Shown here: one piece after another, positions 5,765-7,060 of the stretch
How positions within the stretch are numbered: the first letter of the stretch is position 1
Layout of the letters: each line of letters begins with the position of its first letter
NCBI GenBank assembly: GCA_965659285.1
Contig: CBFHWB010000189.1
Span: 1 to 7,060 of the forward strand
DNA: 7,060 nucleotides
Source of the DNA: UBA8108 sp965659285
GTDB lineage: Bacteria > Planctomycetota > UBA8108
Reading direction: 5' to 3'
The notes under the pieces: model-generated
What the model was told of the DNA's origin: nothing
The model's database searches: none
Seen by the model: only the letters and a program-made list of their open reading frames with translations
Translations under genes and position numbers: made by a program

Positions 5765-7060
5765 TTATCGAATGGTTACAAAGTCGTTGTGATTCAGCAG
5801 TACGAGCGTCAGCTGCTGGCGCGCGCGGCCCCTGTCCGGAATGTCTGCCAGGAAGGTCTCACATTCTTCCCGCTCTCCCGGTGTTGGCGGGCGGCAGAGA
5901 ATGTGTTCAAACAAGGCATCGATAAACTCCCGGTTGCCATTGGGCGCGAAGGCGCTGGCGATCTTCTGAGACTGGGCCGCCGCGATGGGGCTATTGTACA
6001 TCGCCAGGGCCTGTTGCGGCGCGACAGTCGGGTGGCGTCGGTAGCATTCGTTCACTTTCGCTCCGTCAAACAGGCTCAGGAAGGTCATCTGGCGCTCCTT
6101 GTCATGACGGAAGAAGATGCTGCGGCGAAGCACCTTCTGGCCCTGCTTGTTGTCGATCGGCGGGCCCCCTGTCGCAAGATCGAGGCTGCCGCCAAGGTGG
6201 AGTATGCTGTCGCGCACCGCCTCGGCTTCGGCTCGCCGGGCGTTCATGCGCCAGAAGAAGTGGTTGTCGGGATCGAGCTTGCTGGAAGGGTTGGGGGCCT
6301 GTCCGGCTGAGGACGCGCGTCGATAGGCGCCGGATGTGATCATCAGCCGGTGGAGCTTCTTCATGCTCCAGCCATCTTCGATGAATTGGACAGCCAGCCA
6401 GTCGAGCAGGTCCGAGTGAACGGGCTTCGGTGAACGCAGGCCGAAGTCAAACATTCGCTCTACCAGGGGCTCGTTAAAGTGGCGCAGCCAGATGTGGTTG
6501 ACCGCGACGCGGGCGGTGAGCGGGTTCTCGCGGTTGGTGATCCAGCGAGCGAGAGCCAGGCGGCGGCCGGTGCTGGTCTTCGGGTGGGTCGAGCCGATTG
6601 ATTTGTACTCGGCTGAATCACCTTCGAGTCCGGCCCGGGCCTCCATGAGCTGCTTCTTGTGGTTCGCGAGGTTCTTCTCAGCGGCCGTGATCGCCTTTGC
6701 GGCCTTCGCATCTCCCGAGGATTGTTTTTGTTTGGCCTCGATCATCTGTATTCGGTCGCGTGTGAGCTGTTCTTCAAGTTTCCTCACAGCCACCAGGCGT
6801 TCGGAGCGGCTCGCCGCGAGCGCCAGCTTTTTAGCATCGCCGGGGTCGAAACCGTATTTCGTTCGTTCCGCGGCGTAGCGGGCGGCTAAAGATTGATGCT
6901 GAGCTTCGACGGTGGCGAGGCGCAGCCGCGCAACCTCGAGCTTTTCCTCGGCCAGCGCGACCGCGGTTTCGAGGTCCGCCTTTGTCGGCGGCTTGGCCTT
7001 GCTTCCGGGCTGGTCGGACGGACTGGTGAGCTTGAATCCAGGGGGAAGTTCACCAGCTTC
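5765..7060 (-). CDS. DUF1553 (PSD1) family protein, C-terminal part (5' end outside window)
   Basis: The frame is open from the window edge (7060) to the TAA at 5767-5765, giving 431 visible residues. The in-frame GTG at 6793 is internal, since the same Ala/Glu/Lys-rich helical sequence continues on both sides of it. Visible residues 27-145 are strongly heptad-like (for example AEEKLEVARLRLATVEAQHQ) and probably form one or two coiled coils. A conserved C-terminal DUF1553 domain follows at about 155-431: TGRRLALARWITNRENPLTA, RVAVNHIWLRHFNEPLV, DFGLRSPKPVHSDLLDWLAV, MITSGAYRRAS, RRSIFFRHDKERQMTFLSLF, and PQQALAMYNSPI near the end. Family members usually have an N-terminal cytochrome c domain (PSCyt1) and DUF1549; these would lie beyond the window, and no CxxCH occurs in the visible part. 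It is cotranscribed with the DUF1501 gene. Function is unknown; an envelope redox or structural role is inferred. Confidence 0.93.
   Translation of the reverse strand, partial: EAGELPPGFKLTSPSDQPGSKAKPPTKADLETAVALAEEKLEVARLRLATVEAQHQSLAARYAAERTKYGFDPGDAKKLALAASRSERLVAVRKLEEQLTRDRIQMIEAKQKQSSGDAKAAKAITAAEKNLANHKKQLMEARAGLEGDSAEYKSIGSTHPKTSTGRRLALARWITNRENPLTARVAVNHIWLRHFNEPLVERMFDFGLRSPKPVHSDLLDWLAVQFIEDGWSMKKLHRLMITSGAYRRASSAGQAPNPSSKLDPDNHFFWRMNARRAEAEAVRDSILHLGGSLDLATGGPPIDNKQGQKVLRRSIFFRHDKERQMTFLSLFDGAKVNECYRRHPTVAPQQALAMYNSPIAAAQSQKIASAFAPNGNREFIDALFEHILCRPPTPGEREECETFLADIPDRGRARQQLTLVLLNHNDFVTIR

Noticed and set aside
5073..6310. Two overlapping 239-residue open frames on the plus strand opposite DUF1501/DUF1553
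   Set aside because: Both are antisense to well-supported family members, and the second runs across the junction between the two minus-strand genes. No conserved motifs or convincing ribosome binding sites were seen.
5765..6793. GTG at 6793 as the start of the DUF1553 gene
   Set aside because: The frame stays open to the window edge with continuous coiled-coil sequence, and the family normally has several hundred more N-terminal residues.
1..7060. CRISPR, tRNA, rRNA, insertion sequence, phage or defence genes
   Set aside because: Nearly every base is accounted for by five envelope-type coding regions. No spaced direct repeats, cloverleaf, transposase motif or terminal inverted repeat was seen by eye.

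Overview
The window carries parts of two neighbouring gene clusters that face each other. Both are built from the DUF1500-series protein families that are expanded in Planctomycetota and are also common in Verrucomicrobiota and some related or soil phyla. The GC-rich sequence, tightly packed genes and combination of DUF1552, DUF1592/1588/1585, DUF1501 and DUF1553 proteins suggest a member of the PVC group. I cannot choose between Planctomycetota and Verrucomicrobiota from this window alone.

Plus strand, 1-4263: three co-oriented genes form one translationally coupled run. First is the C-terminal 216 residues of a DUF1552 protein, whose 5' end lies before the window. Next is a 406-residue exported protein of unknown function, and then a complete 798-residue two-haem c-type cytochrome of the DUF1587/1595/1592/1588/1585 type. 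Both junctions are ATGA stop/start overlaps (650-653 and 1867-1870), so the three products are probably made together.

Minus strand, 7060-4290: the C-terminal 431 residues of a DUF1553 protein, with a long coiled-coil stretch before the DUF1553 domain, are followed 11 bases later by a complete 487-residue DUF1501 protein with a twin-arginine signal. DUF1553-DUF1501 pairs are a standard arrangement.

The two runs converge, leaving only 26 bases between stop codons. A hairpin without a T-run spans this gap. No promoter is visible because both transcription units begin outside the window. I see no tRNA, rRNA, CRISPR array, insertion sequence or phage gene.

Each cluster pairs a protein of alkaline-phosphatase-like type (DUF1552, DUF1501) with a large multidomain partner. 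That partner is a visible c-type cytochrome in the plus cluster. In the minus cluster, the cytochrome domain usual for the family would lie beyond the window edge. The proteins with visible N-termini carry export signals, so the likely site of action is the cell envelope. The biochemical role of these families is not established. The least described item is the 406-residue protein, which seems to contain three divergent copies of a beta-rich, OB-fold-like module.
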